Shown piece by piece: positions 1 through 8,992 of a stretch of DNA of 64,000 nucleotides (position 1 is its first letter; every line of letters begins with the position of its first letter). Origin of the DNA: Acidobacteriota bacterium. GTDB taxonomy: Bacteria; Acidobacteriota; Blastocatellia; Pyrinomonadales; Pyrinomonadaceae. Made by a program: the position numbers and the translations under genes. The DNA lies in assembly GCA_016716435.1 (NCBI GenBank), contig JADJWI010000003.1:124001-188000 (forward strand), read 5' to 3'. The notes beneath the pieces were generated by a model. The model had not been told where the DNA came from and did not search any database. It was given only the letters and a program-made list of their open reading frames with translations.

Positions 1-559
1 GCCGCAGCCGGCTGCGGACGTAAAGTATCGAAGGAACAAACCTTGCGATGAAGAACACCCAGATCGCCGCGGCCTGCGGCCAATCAAAACCGCCGGCAAG
101 CGCGATGGCCGCGGCCGATGAAGACATCGCAAAGGCACCGGTCAGCTCCGCGGCAAGCTCGCGGTTCTTTCGCGAGGCATCGCAATAGATCTGATAAAGG
201 GCAAATGGCGCGACCACCGCAAACGGCAAAAAGGCGACAAGCGGCGAGGTCAGAAACGAACCTGCAAGGCCGGCCGCAAACACCGCGAAGAAGATCAACA
301 CGAACTGAAGCGCGATGCGGGTTTGCGGAAGCGACCTGCCGGCGAGCCGATCGACGAGAAAGATCTGCAGCGGCCGCCGCATCATAAATGCGCCGATCAC
401 CATTACTGCAATCGGCAATGAAGCTGCCGAAAACGCGATCGCAGTAGCCGCGACGATCGGCTCGAACAAAAACCCCCACGATCCGTGCTCAACCGGAAGA
501 ACGATCTTGCTTGCTCGGATCGCGGGGCGTTTGAATTCGACTTCGGCAGCCTGCTGCAT
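1..559 (-). CDS. YwiC-like integral membrane protein (partial, 3' end outside window)
   Basis: The minus-strand frame starts at an ATG at 557-559, 16 bases after the RIC stop, and stays open to the window edge (about 186 residues). The translation has the N-terminal motif LPVEHGSWGFLFEP, typical of the YwiC-like family, followed by several hydrophobic segments. YwiC-like proteins are uncharacterised membrane proteins; in Bacillus the gene lies near nitrate and FNR genes. The tight spacing suggests one operon with the upstream di-iron repair gene, fitting a nitrogen-oxide or low-oxygen role (inference). A different frame at 84-479 is also open but has no membrane-protein character. Family call is fairly secure; function is not. 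Confidence 0.75.
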   Translation of the reverse strand, partial: MQQAAEVEFKRPAIRASKIVLPVEHGSWGFLFEPIVAATAIAFSAASLPIAVMVIGAFMMRRPLQIFLVDRLAGRSLPQTRIALQFVLIFFAVFAAGLAGSFLTSPLVAFLPFAVVAPFALYQIYCDASRKNRELAAELTGAFAMSSSAAAIALAGGFDWPQAAAIWVFFIARFVPSILYVRSRLR

Positions 560-575
560 TGCTTGTATTTTTGCC

Positions 576-1310
576 CTAGGCCGCGACTGCGAGAGCGGCG
601 TCTTCGAGTTCGACGGCACGAGGGAAGAGCACGTTATTCTCCAGGTGAATGTGCTCGTGAAGGTCGCGTTCGAGCTCGGCCAATCGGTAATAAAGCCCCG
701 TAAAGCTCGGGCAAGCATCCGGCGGCGGCGTGTAGTCCTTCGAGAGCGACCGCATTTTCCTGAGTATATCACCGGCCGTATCGTGCTCGCTCATCATCAT
801 CCGGATCGGATTGCGGACCGTACCGAAGGGCGGCATCGGTGCGGGCAGCCCTTTCTCTTTGCAGCGGGCCAGCCGCTCGACGAAGGGAAAAAGCACCTCT
901 TCCTCTTTCATCATATGAGGGAAAAGGTCATCTGAGAGTTCTTCGAAGGCGGCCTTGAGCTCGATCAGCTCTGAGTGGTTGTCGCCATGGACGCGGGCGA
1001 CCTTGTCCATCAGCGGTGCGAGGCTGCGAAGCTCGTTCTTCGTGAAAACGTGATGCTTATCAAGGATGTGCGAGATAAGTTCAGGGAGCGAAGCGTTGCC
1101 GACCCAGGGATCGGCCGCGACGCCCGTGGCAAAGAGAGCCTCGAGCCGCTCGATCACGTCTCGTGTGTCAACGCCCGCACGCTCGCAGGCCTCGGCGATC
1201 GGCTTTCTGCCGCCGAAGCAGTAATCGATCTTAAATTCTTCAAAGACCCTTGTCGTTTGCGGCATTTCAAGGGCGATCTCGCGTACGGTCATGGTTGAAA
1301 GGTTTTGCAT
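576..1310 (-). CDS. ric: RIC family iron-sulfur cluster repair di-iron protein (YtfE/ScdA)
   Basis: Protein of 244 residues. The N-terminal ScdA_N/DUF542 domain carries DYCFGGRKP (the conserved Cys-Gly-Gly region). It is followed by a hemerythrin-like four-helix domain with His and Glu ligands in HILDKHH, HGDNH, FPHMMKEEE, SEHD and HIHLENNVLFP. RIC proteins repair [Fe-S] clusters after nitric oxide or oxidative damage. The start chosen is the ATG at 1308-1310, preceded by AGGAG five bases upstream; a longer frame to 1337 lacks a better ribosome site. It is followed by the YwiC-like gene and is divergent from mobA across a short spacer with a palindrome. Confidence 0.92.
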   Translation of the reverse strand: MQNLSTMTVREIALEMPQTTRVFEEFKIDYCFGGRKPIAEACERAGVDTRDVIERLEALFATGVAADPWVGNASLPELISHILDKHHVFTKNELRSLAPLMDKVARVHGDNHSELIELKAAFEELSDDLFPHMMKEEEVLFPFVERLARCKEKGLPAPMPPFGTVRNPIRMMMSEHDTAGDILRKMRSLSKDYTPPPDACPSFTGLYYRLAELERDLHEHIHLENNVLFPRAVELEDAALAVAA

Positions 1311-1370
1311 AATTACTCCTAAGACAGGTAATGTCACTCTTGATTATGTTGCCCGGCGGTGCGGAAAAAA

Positions 1371-1384
1371 ATGACCCCGGTCAT
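1371..1384. promoter_or_regulatory. Perfect 6-bp inverted repeat in ric-mobA divergent spacer
   Basis: ATGACC-CC-GGTCAT, a perfect dyad with a 2-base spacer, lies in the 88-bp spacer between the divergent ric and mobA starts, 14 bases before the mobA ATG. It is a plausible operator half-site pair. It does not match the FNR/DNR consensus TTGAT-N4-ATCAA, so no regulator is assigned. Confidence 0.35.
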
Positions 1385-1398
1385 AAAGCGAAGATTTA

Positions 1399-2019
1399 AT
1401 GAAAGCAGCGGCTTACATCATTGCCGGCGGTGAGGGAAAGCGGCTCGGGCAGCCGAAATGGACGGTCGAGCTCGGTGGAAAACGGATGATCGCTTTCATC
1501 GCGGAAGCGCTTTCGGAGGTAGCTGAGGACGGCGAAGTGACGGTCGTTGCGAGGCGGCCTATCGAGGTTGAAGGTTTTAGGGTCATCGCAGATTCGCCGC
1601 CGATCAGTGCCGCGGAAACGGCCGGCGGGCCGCTCGTCGGGCTTTACACGGCGTTGCTGGATTCAGAGAGCGAGTGGCTAATCGCTGCGGCCTGCGACCT
1701 GCCTTTTGTTACGGATGAATTATTCAGGCGGCTCTTGAGCGAGTGTTCGGACGATCTCGACGCTGTTGTTCCGGTTCAGCCTGATGGAACACCGCAGCCG
1801 CTTTCTGCGGCGTATCGCGTGGCGGCCTGTCTGCCCGCGGCGGAGAAGGCGATCGCGGATGGAAATCTCAGTATGTTCAGCCTTTTGGATTGGGTCCGAA
1901 CACGGTTCGTGCCGTTTGATGAGCTTGAAGATCTTACGGATTCAGAACGCTTCTTTTTCAATATCAACACTCCCGACGACCTCGCGAAAGCCCGCGAGAT
2001 GATCCGCACCCGCCGCTGA
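1399..2019 (+). CDS. mobA: Molybdenum cofactor guanylyltransferase MobA
   Basis: Protein of 206 residues that attaches GMP to molybdopterin to make the bis-MGD cofactor in the cytoplasm. The N-terminal nucleotide-binding signature is IIAGGEGKRLGQPKW, a variant of LAGGxSxRMGxxK, and the metal-binding aspartate is in AACDLPF near residue 100. Length matches the family. It stands alone on the plus strand, divergent from ric. The cofactor it makes would be needed by the molybdopterin oxidoreductase and FdhD found near 30-33 kb. A generic NTP-transferase is the only alternative. Confidence 0.88.
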   Translation: MKAAAYIIAGGEGKRLGQPKWTVELGGKRMIAFIAEALSEVAEDGEVTVVARRPIEVEGFRVIADSPPISAAETAGGPLVGLYTALLDSESEWLIAAACDLPFVTDELFRRLLSECSDDLDAVVPVQPDGTPQPLSAAYRVAACLPAAEKAIADGNLSMFSLLDWVRTRFVPFDELEDLTDSERFFFNINTPDDLAKAREMIRTRR

Positions 2020-2090
2020 CCGAACCCGAACCCGCCTGCCGGTCGAATTCGTTATCACGGAGCAGTTAGTTAAGCTTGAGCTTGGAACGG

Positions 2091-4346
2091 ATGAGAAAAC
2101 TCGCCCTACAGATAGCCTTCGTGCTTCTCGCTGCCGTCGGTGCCTTTGGCCAGATGGGCGAGGTGCGCGTCACCGTTCGCGATTCGGCCGGAAGGACGCT
2201 GGCGACCGCCGCGGTTGAAGTACAGGCAACAGGAGGAACCGCAAGACCATGCGAGGAAGCGGTTGGCGGATTCGTTTGCCGCATCGAGCCCGGCGAAAGG
2301 GTCTCGGTTTCGGCCAGCGGCTTTGCCCGAGTTGAGAGAAGCGTTTCAGCAGATGAACTTGCGTCAGGCGAGATCGAGATAGTGCTCGAACCCGCCGGGC
2401 TGCGCGAGACGGTCGTCGTCTCCGCCGAGCGGACGGAGGTGAGGCTTGGCGATTCGCCGGTCAGCATCGCCGTCATCGGCCGCAATGCTTTGGAGCGAAC
2501 GGCGGCACCGACGGTCGACGACGCGCTCAGGCAAGTTCCGGGCTTTTCGACCTTTCGCCGCTCGAGCAGCCGCAACTCAAATCCGACCACGCAGGGCGTC
2601 TCGCTTCGCGGCGTCGGTGCAAGCGGGGCGAGCCGGACAGCGGTTCTCTTTGACGGCGTTGCGATCAACGACCCATTCGGTGGCTGGGTGCAATGGAACC
2701 GCATTTCGCCGCTTGCGGTCGAGCAGGTCGAGGTTGTCCGAGGCGGCGCTTCGAGCCTTTACGGGAGCGGATCATTGAGCGGCACCGTCGCCATCGAACC
2801 GCGTTCGACGCGGGAGCCCTTCGCCGTTTCGGGTGAATTTTCGGCCGGTTCGCAGGAGACGCTTTCCGCCGCCGGATTTCTCGGCACAAATTACAAGAGC
2901 TGGTTCGCCGATCTCAATTTCGACCGCCTGCAGACCGAGGGCTACGTTCCGGTCTCAGGTGAGGATCGAGGCCCGATCGATGAGGCCGCCGGGGTTCGCT
3001 CCGTGAATCTGAGCGGCCGCTTTGGAAAGCGATTCGGCGATACGGGCTCGCTGTTTGTTCGCCCGTCGTACTTTTCCGAAGACCGAACCAATGGCACGCC
3101 GCTCCAGCGAAATCAGACTCATTCGCGGGGTTTGATCGCCGGCGGCCGGTTCGAGCGTGCGGACGGAAAGCTCGGAACTGAGTTCCGCGCGTTCGGCGGG
3201 ACGCAGGTTTATGACCAGACGTTCACTGCGGTCTCGGCCGCTCGCGATGCGGAAACGCTTTCGCGGCTGCAGCGTTCGCCTTCGCAGAACGCCGGGCTTT
3301 CGGCGCGGGTCTTCTCGCTGCTCGGCAGCCATTCGATCGGTGCCGGTTTTGAGGTCCGCGAGGTCCGCGGCTCGAGCGACGAGGTCGGCTACTTTGGGGG
3401 CAACCCGACATCGCTTCTAGGCTCGGGCGGCCGCGAACGCTCGTTCGGCGTTTATGTTCAGGACGTCTTTGCGTGGGGCTCGCGGGCGGTGATCGCCGGT
3501 TCGGCACGCTACGACCGTTGGTCAAACGACCGCGGGCTTTCGGCAATGCAAAGCCTCGCTACCGGCATCACGACGACAACGATTTTTCCCGACCGCGAGG
3601 AAGACGCTCTCAGCCCGCGGCTTTCCGTGCTCTATCGCATTACGCCGGAGCTTTCGCTCAATGGCTCGGCCTCGCGGAGCTTTCGCTCACCGACGCTCAA
3701 CGAGCTTTACCGCGGATTTCGCGTTGGCAACATCGTGACCAACGCCAATGCCGATCTGCGGGCCGAAAGGGCAACGAACTACGAGGCCGGAGCGAGTTTT
3801 GCACGCGGGCCGGTGTACGTTCGCGGGACCGGATTTTTTACCGATATCGACCGGGCGGTCGCGAATGTCACTCTCGTGGTCACGCCTGCGCTGATCACCC
3901 GCCAAAGGCAAAATGCCGGCACGACGCGGTCAGCAGGGTTTGAACTCGACGCCGAAGTGCGGATTTCGCGGCTGACGCTCAATGCCGGATATCTTTTTGC
4001 TGATTCCCGCATAACCGAATTCCCGTCAAATCCGGCGCTCGTTGGAAACTTCATTCCGCAGGTGCCCCGGCACCAGTTCACCTTTCAGGCACGCTACACC
4101 GCCCGCCGCTGGGACCTCGGGCTTCAAGGCCGGGCCGCGGGACAGCAGTTTGACGACGACCAGAACCAGTTTCGGCTCGAACCCTTCTTTCAACTAGATG
4201 GTCTCTTTAGCTTTCGGGTGAATGAAAATCTCGGCCTCTTCCTTGCGGCCGAAAACATCTTCAACAGCCGCTATTCGATCGGCCTAACGCCGCTCAGAAG
4301 CGTTGCCGCACCTGCCTCGGTTCGCCTCGGTATCCGGTGGAAATAG
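2091..4346 (+). CDS. TonB-dependent outer-membrane receptor with N-terminal regulatory-like domain
   Basis: Protein of about 751 residues. A signal peptide (MRKLALQIAFVLLAAVGAFGQ) is followed by a carboxypeptidase-regulatory-like beta domain (roughly residues 22-105), a plug domain (DALRQVPGF, QGVSLRGVG, LFDGVAIND, QVEVVRGGASSLYGSG) and a 22-strand-type barrel ending in LGIRWK. It imports a large or scarce substrate using the proton-motive force through TonB/ExbBD. Overall layout resembles BtuB/CirA-like receptors, but the substrate cannot be read from sequence; no riboswitch is visible in the 71-bp upstream gap. An in-frame TTG at 2076 is possible, but the ATG at 2091 has a GGA-type ribosome site and gives a clean signal peptide. 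Confidence 0.93.
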   Translation: MRKLALQIAFVLLAAVGAFGQMGEVRVTVRDSAGRTLATAAVEVQATGGTARPCEEAVGGFVCRIEPGERVSVSASGFARVERSVSADELASGEIEIVLEPAGLRETVVVSAERTEVRLGDSPVSIAVIGRNALERTAAPTVDDALRQVPGFSTFRRSSSRNSNPTTQGVSLRGVGASGASRTAVLFDGVAINDPFGGWVQWNRISPLAVEQVEVVRGGASSLYGSGSLSGTVAIEPRSTREPFAVSGEFSAGSQETLSAAGFLGTNYKSWFADLNFDRLQTEGYVPVSGEDRGPIDEAAGVRSVNLSGRFGKRFGDTGSLFVRPSYFSEDRTNGTPLQRNQTHSRGLIAGGRFERADGKLGTEFRAFGGTQVYDQTFTAVSAARDAETLSRLQRSPSQNAGLSARVFSLLGSHSIGAGFEVREVRGSSDEVGYFGGNPTSLLGSGGRERSFGVYVQDVFAWGSRAVIAGSARYDRWSNDRGLSAMQSLATGITTTTIFPDREEDALSPRLSVLYRITPELSLNGSASRSFRSPTLNELYRGFRVGNIVTNANADLRAERATNYEAGASFARGPVYVRGTGFFTDIDRAVANVTLVVTPALITRQRQNAGTTRSAGFELDAEVRISRLTLNAGYLFADSRITEFPSNPALVGNFIPQVPRHQFTFQARYTARRWDLGLQGRAAGQQFDDDQNQFRLEPFFQLDGLFSFRVNENLGLFLAAENIFNSRYSIGLTPLRSVAAPASVRLGIRWK

Positions 4347-4369
4347 AAAAGGCGAGCCGTAGCCCGCCT
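4342..4369 (-). terminator. Intrinsic terminator downstream of ferredoxin gene
   Basis: 8-bp stem at 4350-4357/4362-4369 with one mismatch and a CGTA loop. Read on the minus strand it is followed by TTTTCTATTT, so it terminates the ferredoxin transcript. The stem may also stop the converging TonB receptor transcript. Confidence 0.65.
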
Positions 4370-4392
4370 CTCATGATCGATATCGAAACCCG

Positions 4393-4689
4393 CTACTCGG
4401 GTTGGCCTTTGCAACCCTCGCCAAAAAGGGCCGGCTGCTTTGTGCTGATGATCGGATAACTTTCGGCCTCTTTATTGATCTCAAGCCACGGGAGATATTC
4501 TTCCGGGATCGACATATCAGAAAAGATCGCCTCAACCGGGCACTCCGGCAGGCACGCATCGCAATCGATGCAGGTATCGGGATTGATCAAAAGCTTGTCC
4601 GGGAGTTCATGGAACGCCTCGACCGGGCAAACCGCGGCACAATCCGTATATTTACATTCAACGCAAGGTTCAGCAACGATATATGTCAT
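4393..4689 (-). CDS. fdxA: 7Fe-type ferredoxin (FdxA-like)
   Basis: Protein of 98 residues. CVECKYTDCAAVCPVEAF and CIDCDACLPECPVEAIF are the paired cluster motifs. The first departs from the plain CxxCxxC spacing in the way seen in [3Fe-4S][4Fe-4S] 7Fe ferredoxins, and the C-terminal extension (about 40 residues) is also typical. It is a cytoplasmic low-potential electron carrier. It is monocistronic, convergent with the TonB receptor and divergent from glpX. Confidence 0.9.
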   Translation of the reverse strand: MTYIVAEPCVECKYTDCAAVCPVEAFHELPDKLLINPDTCIDCDACLPECPVEAIFSDMSIPEEYLPWLEINKEAESYPIISTKQPALFGEGCKGQPE

Positions 4690-4833
4690 CTACTATTGGA
4701 TCTCCGATGTTCAAGGTGCCTGCAGGCCAAAGATACAAACTAATATTCGCATAAGAAGTTGTCAAATCCTTTAGAATCAATGTTAGAATGAGGCATCCTG
4801 TAGGACAAATATTGATTTTTTGCGGAGATCCCG

Positions 4834-5877
4834 ATGAAGAATACCAAAGCCGAGCATGAGCTCGCCCTCGAATTTTTGCGTGTGACCGAAGCCGCCGCCA
4901 TTGCCTCAGCCAGGACAATGGGCCAAGGCGACCGTAAGCACTCCGACCACGTCGCCGTTGAGGCGATGCGAGAGGTTATGGACACCGTCCCGATGCGCGG
5001 CCGCATCGTTATCGGCGAAGGCGAACGCGACGAGGCGCCGATGCTCTACATCGGCGAAGAGGTCGGCGGCGGTGCGTTTACGGACGAATCGCGTGCCGAG
5101 TTTCCCGAGGTCGATATCGCCGTTGACCCGCTCGAGGGAACAAATCTTTGTGCCCTCGGTGCCAATAATGCGATCGCCGTGCTTGCGGCGGCCGAACGCG
5201 GCGGGCTGCTCAATGCTCCGGATATATACATGGATAAGATCGTTGTTGGGCCTTCGTGCCGCGGCTCGGTCGATATCGATGCCCCCGTTGCGGAAAACCT
5301 CAAGAATATCGCCCGCCGGCTTGGCCGCGAGATCGAGGACCTGACCGTTATCTGCCTTGACCGCAAGCGTCACCGTCAGCTTGTTCAGGACGTACGCGCG
5401 ACCGGAGCGCGCATCCGGCTCATATCTGACGGCGACCTTTCGGCGGGAATCTCCGCGGCCGTAGCCGGGACAAATATCCATGCCCTCATGGGTATTGGCG
5501 GAGCGCCCGAGGGCGTTATCACGGCTGCCGCGATGAAGTGCCTGAACGGCGAGATCCAGGCGAAGCTTGTCTTCGACCCCGAAAAGCTCGGTGTTGACGC
5601 CTCAAAGGTCCCGCCGGCCGAGGAGGTCATTGAGCGGATAAAGGAGATGGGAATCAACGACCCAAACAAGATCTACGACACCAATGACCTTGCACCCGGC
5701 AAGAAGGTCATATTTGCGGCGACCGGCGTGACCGATGGCTCGCTGCTCCGCGGCGTGCGTTTCTTTGGCGAGGGCAAGCGAACCCATTCGGTCGTGATGA
5801 CGACGGACTCGAAGAGCATCCGCTTTGTCGATACGGTCCACGTCGAAGGCGGGCCCGATGCCGTTATCAGGTTTTAG
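4834..5877 (+). CDS. glpX: Class II fructose-1,6-bisphosphatase GlpX
   Basis: Protein of 347 residues that hydrolyses fructose-1,6-bisphosphate to fructose-6-phosphate in gluconeogenesis. The metal/phosphate motif VDPLEGTNLCA lies near residue 96, with GEGERDEAPMLYIGE near residue 70, both diagnostic of class II enzymes. Some homologues also act on sedoheptulose bisphosphate. The next gene, PEP synthase, starts 9 bases after the stop, so the two gluconeogenic enzymes form an operon. TTGTCA at 4759 and TAGAAT at 4784 upstream could be a vegetative promoter, though their 19-base spacing is wide. Confidence 0.95.
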   Translation: MKNTKAEHELALEFLRVTEAAAIASARTMGQGDRKHSDHVAVEAMREVMDTVPMRGRIVIGEGERDEAPMLYIGEEVGGGAFTDESRAEFPEVDIAVDPLEGTNLCALGANNAIAVLAAAERGGLLNAPDIYMDKIVVGPSCRGSVDIDAPVAENLKNIARRLGREIEDLTVICLDRKRHRQLVQDVRATGARIRLISDGDLSAGISAAVAGTNIHALMGIGGAPEGVITAAAMKCLNGEIQAKLVFDPEKLGVDASKVPPAEEVIERIKEMGINDPNKIYDTNDLAPGKKVIFAATGVTDGSLLRGVRFFGEGKRTHSVVMTTDSKSIRFVDTVHVEGGPDAVIRF

Positions 5878-5886
5878 TCTGGGCTA

Positions 5887-8319
5887 ATGATGGACGACAG
5901 CAAACCATTTGTACTCGATCTCATAGAGGTTGGAGCGGGCGATGTGGCCCTCGTCGGCGGCAAGTGCGCAAGCCTCGGCGAGCTCTTCCGCGAGCTGACG
6001 ACCGAGGGCGTCAACGCCGTTGACGGCTTCACGACGACGAGCCACGCCTACGAGGTCCTGCTTGAAACAGGCGGGCTTCGCAAGAGGCTTCGAGAGCTCC
6101 TGAAGGGCCTTGATGTCAATGACGTTGATGAACTTGCCCGCGTCGGTGGCGAGGCTCGGCGGCTGATGCTTGAAACGCCGTTTCCGCCCGAGGTCGAAAC
6201 GGCGATCAAGACCGCATACGAGCAACTCGGCGAGCGTATCGGCAAGAAATCGTTCGAGGTCGCGGTCCGCTCGTCGGCAACTGCCGAGGATCTGCCGGAC
6301 GCCTCGTTCGCCGGCCAGCAAGACACGATCCTCAATGTCCGCGGCGATGCCCGCTTGATAGAAGCCTGCCACGAATGCTATGCCTCGCTTTGGACAGACC
6401 GTGCTATTTCCTATCGGACAGCAAAAGGCTTTGACCATTTCGACGTCGCACTCTCTATCGGCATTCAGCCGATGATCCGCTCGGATGCGGCCTGCTCCGG
6501 CGTGATGTTTACGCTCGATACCGAAAGCGGCTTTCGCGACGCGGTCGTTATCAATGGCGCCTGGGGACTCGGCGAGGCGGTAGTTCAGGGAATGACGACG
6601 CCCGACGAATGGATCGTCTTCAAGCCGACGCTCAAGCAGGGCTTTCGGCCGATCGTCACGCGAAAGCTCGGCGTAAAAGAAGTGAAGATGGTCTTTGCCG
6701 ATGATGGAAGCGGAACGCAGGTCCGCGACGTCGTCGAATCGCAGCGAAAGCGTTTTTGCCTCGCGGGGTTTGAGGTGCTGCAGCTTGCCAAGTGGGCTTG
6801 CGCTATTGAGGACCATTATTCGAAGCTTGCCGGTAAGTCGCAGCCGATGGACATCGAGTGGGCAAAGGATGGCGTCACCGGCGAGCTATATATTCTTCAA
6901 GCTCGGCCCGAGACCGTCCACACGCAGCAGGACAATAACTACATTGAGACATATGCGCTGACCGGCACCCACGGAGCTCCGCTCTCGTCCGGAGTCGCCG
7001 TCGGCAACCGGATCGGCCACGGAAAGGCTCACGTATTGCTCGATTCGAGCAAGCTCAATTCGTTCAAGGAAGGCGAGATCCTCGTCACTTCATCGACCGA
7101 TCCGGCCTGGGAGCCGATCATGAAAAAGGCTTCCGCCATCGTTACCGAACGCGGCGGCCGGACATGCCACTCGGCGATCATCAGCCGCGAGCTCGGCATT
7201 CCCTGCATTGTCGGCACCGGCGACGCGACCGAGAAGGTCAAGAACGGCACTGACATCACTGTAAGCTGTGCCGAGGGCGACGTCGGAAACATCTATTACG
7301 GCAAGATCGATTTCGAAGTGCAGCGGCACAAGATCTCGTCCGATAAACGCCCGGAAACGCAAATCATGATGAACGTCGGCGACCCCGACCATGCGTTTAC
7401 CGTCTCTCGCCTGCCGAACGACGGCGTCGGCCTCGCCCGGCTCGAGTTCATCATCAACAACCACATCGGCATCCACCCGATGGCTCTCGTCAATTATCCG
7501 CGGCTTCGCAATCGCGAGGACGTTCAGCTTATAGCCGACCGCATTCTCGAGGAAGACCCGAAGGAGTATTTCGTCCGTTCGCTGGCCGAGGGCATCGGCC
7601 GCATTGCCGCCGCGTTTTATCCAAAGCCGGTGATCGTCCGGATGTCCGACTTCAAATCGAACGAATACGCGATGCTGATCGGGGGTGCCGAATTTGAGCC
7701 GCACGAAGAAAATCCGATGCTCGGCTTTCGCGGAGCCTCGCGCTACTACGACGACCGCTACAAGGCCGGCTTCCGGCTTGAGTGCCTTGCGATGCGGCGC
7801 GTCCGCGAGGATATGGGCCTGACCAACGTAAAGGCAATGATCCCGTTCTGCCGGACGGTCGCCGAGGGCGAAAAAGTGATCGCTCTGATGGCCGAACACG
7901 GCCTTGTGCAGGGCGAGAACGACCTTGAGATCTACGCGATGTGCGAGCTGCCGGCAAACGTCGTCTTTGCTGATGAGTTCCTTCAGGTATTTGACGGCTA
8001 CTCGATCGGCTCGAACGACCTGACCCAGCTTGCCCTCGGGCTCGATCGTGATTCGGAAATGGTCGCCCACCTTTTTGACGAACGCGACGGCGCGGTGATG
8101 AAAATGGTCGCGATGGCGATCGAGGCCGCCCGCCGCAATGGCAAAAAGATCGGGATCTGTGGCCAGGCTCCCTCGGACTATCCGGAGTTTGCCGATTTCC
8201 TCGTCGAGCACGGCATCAATTCCATCTCGCTCAACCCGGATACGGTGATCAGCGCAGCTCATCACATTCTCGAAACCGAGAAGAAGATGAAAAGCTCGGC
8301 CGCGACTTCCGAAGCTTGA
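5887..8319 (+). CDS. ppsA: Phosphoenolpyruvate synthase (pyruvate, water dikinase)
   Basis: Protein of 810 residues catalysing ATP + pyruvate + water to PEP + AMP + Pi. Domains in order: N-terminal ATP-grasp/PPDK_N (VGGKCASLGEL, SSATAEDLPDASFAGQQ), swivelling phosphohistidine domain with GGRTCHSAIISRELGIPC (catalytic His near residue 428), and C-terminal TIM-barrel PEP/pyruvate domain (YSIGSNDLTQLALGLDRDS, GICGQAPSDYPEFADFL). Length matches the E. coli enzyme. The start may be ATG 5887 or ATG 5890. It follows glpX directly, giving a gluconeogenic unit. Confidence 0.95.
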   Translation: MMDDSKPFVLDLIEVGAGDVALVGGKCASLGELFRELTTEGVNAVDGFTTTSHAYEVLLETGGLRKRLRELLKGLDVNDVDELARVGGEARRLMLETPFPPEVETAIKTAYEQLGERIGKKSFEVAVRSSATAEDLPDASFAGQQDTILNVRGDARLIEACHECYASLWTDRAISYRTAKGFDHFDVALSIGIQPMIRSDAACSGVMFTLDTESGFRDAVVINGAWGLGEAVVQGMTTPDEWIVFKPTLKQGFRPIVTRKLGVKEVKMVFADDGSGTQVRDVVESQRKRFCLAGFEVLQLAKWACAIEDHYSKLAGKSQPMDIEWAKDGVTGELYILQARPETVHTQQDNNYIETYALTGTHGAPLSSGVAVGNRIGHGKAHVLLDSSKLNSFKEGEILVTSSTDPAWEPIMKKASAIVTERGGRTCHSAIISRELGIPCIVGTGDATEKVKNGTDITVSCAEGDVGNIYYGKIDFEVQRHKISSDKRPETQIMMNVGDPDHAFTVSRLPNDGVGLARLEFIINNHIGIHPMALVNYPRLRNREDVQLIADRILEEDPKEYFVRSLAEGIGRIAAAFYPKPVIVRMSDFKSNEYAMLIGGAEFEPHEENPMLGFRGASRYYDDRYKAGFRLECLAMRRVREDMGLTNVKAMIPFCRTVAEGEKVIALMAEHGLVQGENDLEIYAMCELPANVVFADEFLQVFDGYSIGSNDLTQLALGLDRDSEMVAHLFDERDGAVMKMVAMAIEAARRNGKKIGICGQAPSDYPEFADFLVEHGINSISLNPDTVISAAHHILETEKKMKSSAATSEA

Positions 8320-8360
8320 GCGGTTACCCGCCGCTCATCAAAGATGATAAATTGACCTCA

Positions 8361-8897
8361 ATGGCACGCCGTGCAGATGAATACATTTCGCTCACCGATT
8401 CGGGCAGCCTTCGCCGACAGGCCGTTCGGGTCGTTGCCATCACCGGTATCGTAACCGCGGTTTGGCTTCTTCTGATCCTTTCGCCGCCTCTACTTTACGC
8501 AGCCGGCTTTGGCTCGGCGGGCAGTTCGGTTTTCGGGTTCTTTGGTAACATCTGCCACCAGATCCCGGAGCGTTCGTTCCATTGGCTTGGCCACCAGTTG
8601 GGCGTTTGCTCGCGCTGCTTTGGTGTTTATGCCGGGCTCGTTGCGGCGGTCGTTGTTTATCCGCTCTGGCGGGCGGTGGATAATATCGAACCGCTTCCGC
8701 GCATCTGGCTGCTTCTTTCGGTAGTTCCGATGGCGGTCGATTGGGCGCTGACCATATTTGGCCTCTGGGAAAATACCTTTTTCACGCGGACGCTGACCGG
8801 CCTGATACTCGGCTTTGCATGCGGCGTTTACATCTTGCCCGCCCTTGTTGAGATAACGCGCAACTTCCGACCGCCGGCCCGGCAGGCCGCGGCATGA
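8361..8897 (+). CDS. DUF2085 membrane protein
   Basis: Protein of 178 residues from the ATG at 8361; a TTG at 8316 overlapping the ppsA stop would add 15 residues. There are four or so hydrophobic segments. The family signature CHQIPERSFHWLGHQL followed by GVCSRCFGVYAG gives a conserved Cys/His set facing one side of the membrane. Function is unknown; the Cys/His spacing hints at metal or redox chemistry. It lies immediately after ppsA and may be co-transcribed. Confidence 0.8.
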   Translation: MARRADEYISLTDSGSLRRQAVRVVAITGIVTAVWLLLILSPPLLYAAGFGSAGSSVFGFFGNICHQIPERSFHWLGHQLGVCSRCFGVYAGLVAAVVVYPLWRAVDNIEPLPRIWLLLSVVPMAVDWALTIFGLWENTFFTRTLTGLILGFACGVYILPALVEITRNFRPPARQAAA

Positions 8898-8932
8898 CCT
8901 TCACGGAAACGTATCAGCCGGGAACCTTGCCG

Positions 8933-8962
8933 GACTTAAGTCGTATTAATATTGACTTAAGT
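8933..8962. promoter_or_regulatory. Twin GACTTAAGT boxes 21 bp apart (operator-like)
   Basis: GACTTAAGTC (8933-8942, a perfect 10-bp palindrome) and GACTTAAGT (8954-8962) are offset by exactly 21 bp, two helical turns. They lie in the 95-bp leader before the 8993 gene and are separated by AT-rich sequence. This is the arrangement of paired operator sites for a dimeric regulator; no regulator is identified. Confidence 0.4.
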
Positions 8963-8992
8963 GCTAAAAAAATCAGAAAATTGAGGTTACCA

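Noticed and set aside
84..479. A 131-codon minus-strand frame at the window start
   Set aside because: A different frame on the same strand gives the YwiC-like protein with its LPVEHGSWGF motif, so this one is out of frame.
5884..6816. A 310-codon minus-strand open frame over the 5' part of ppsA
   Set aside because: Shadow frame with no conserved domain, opposite a well supported gene.
7090..8265. A 391-codon minus-strand open frame over ppsA
   Set aside because: Shadow frame: the plus-strand PEP synthase motifs account fully for this stretch.
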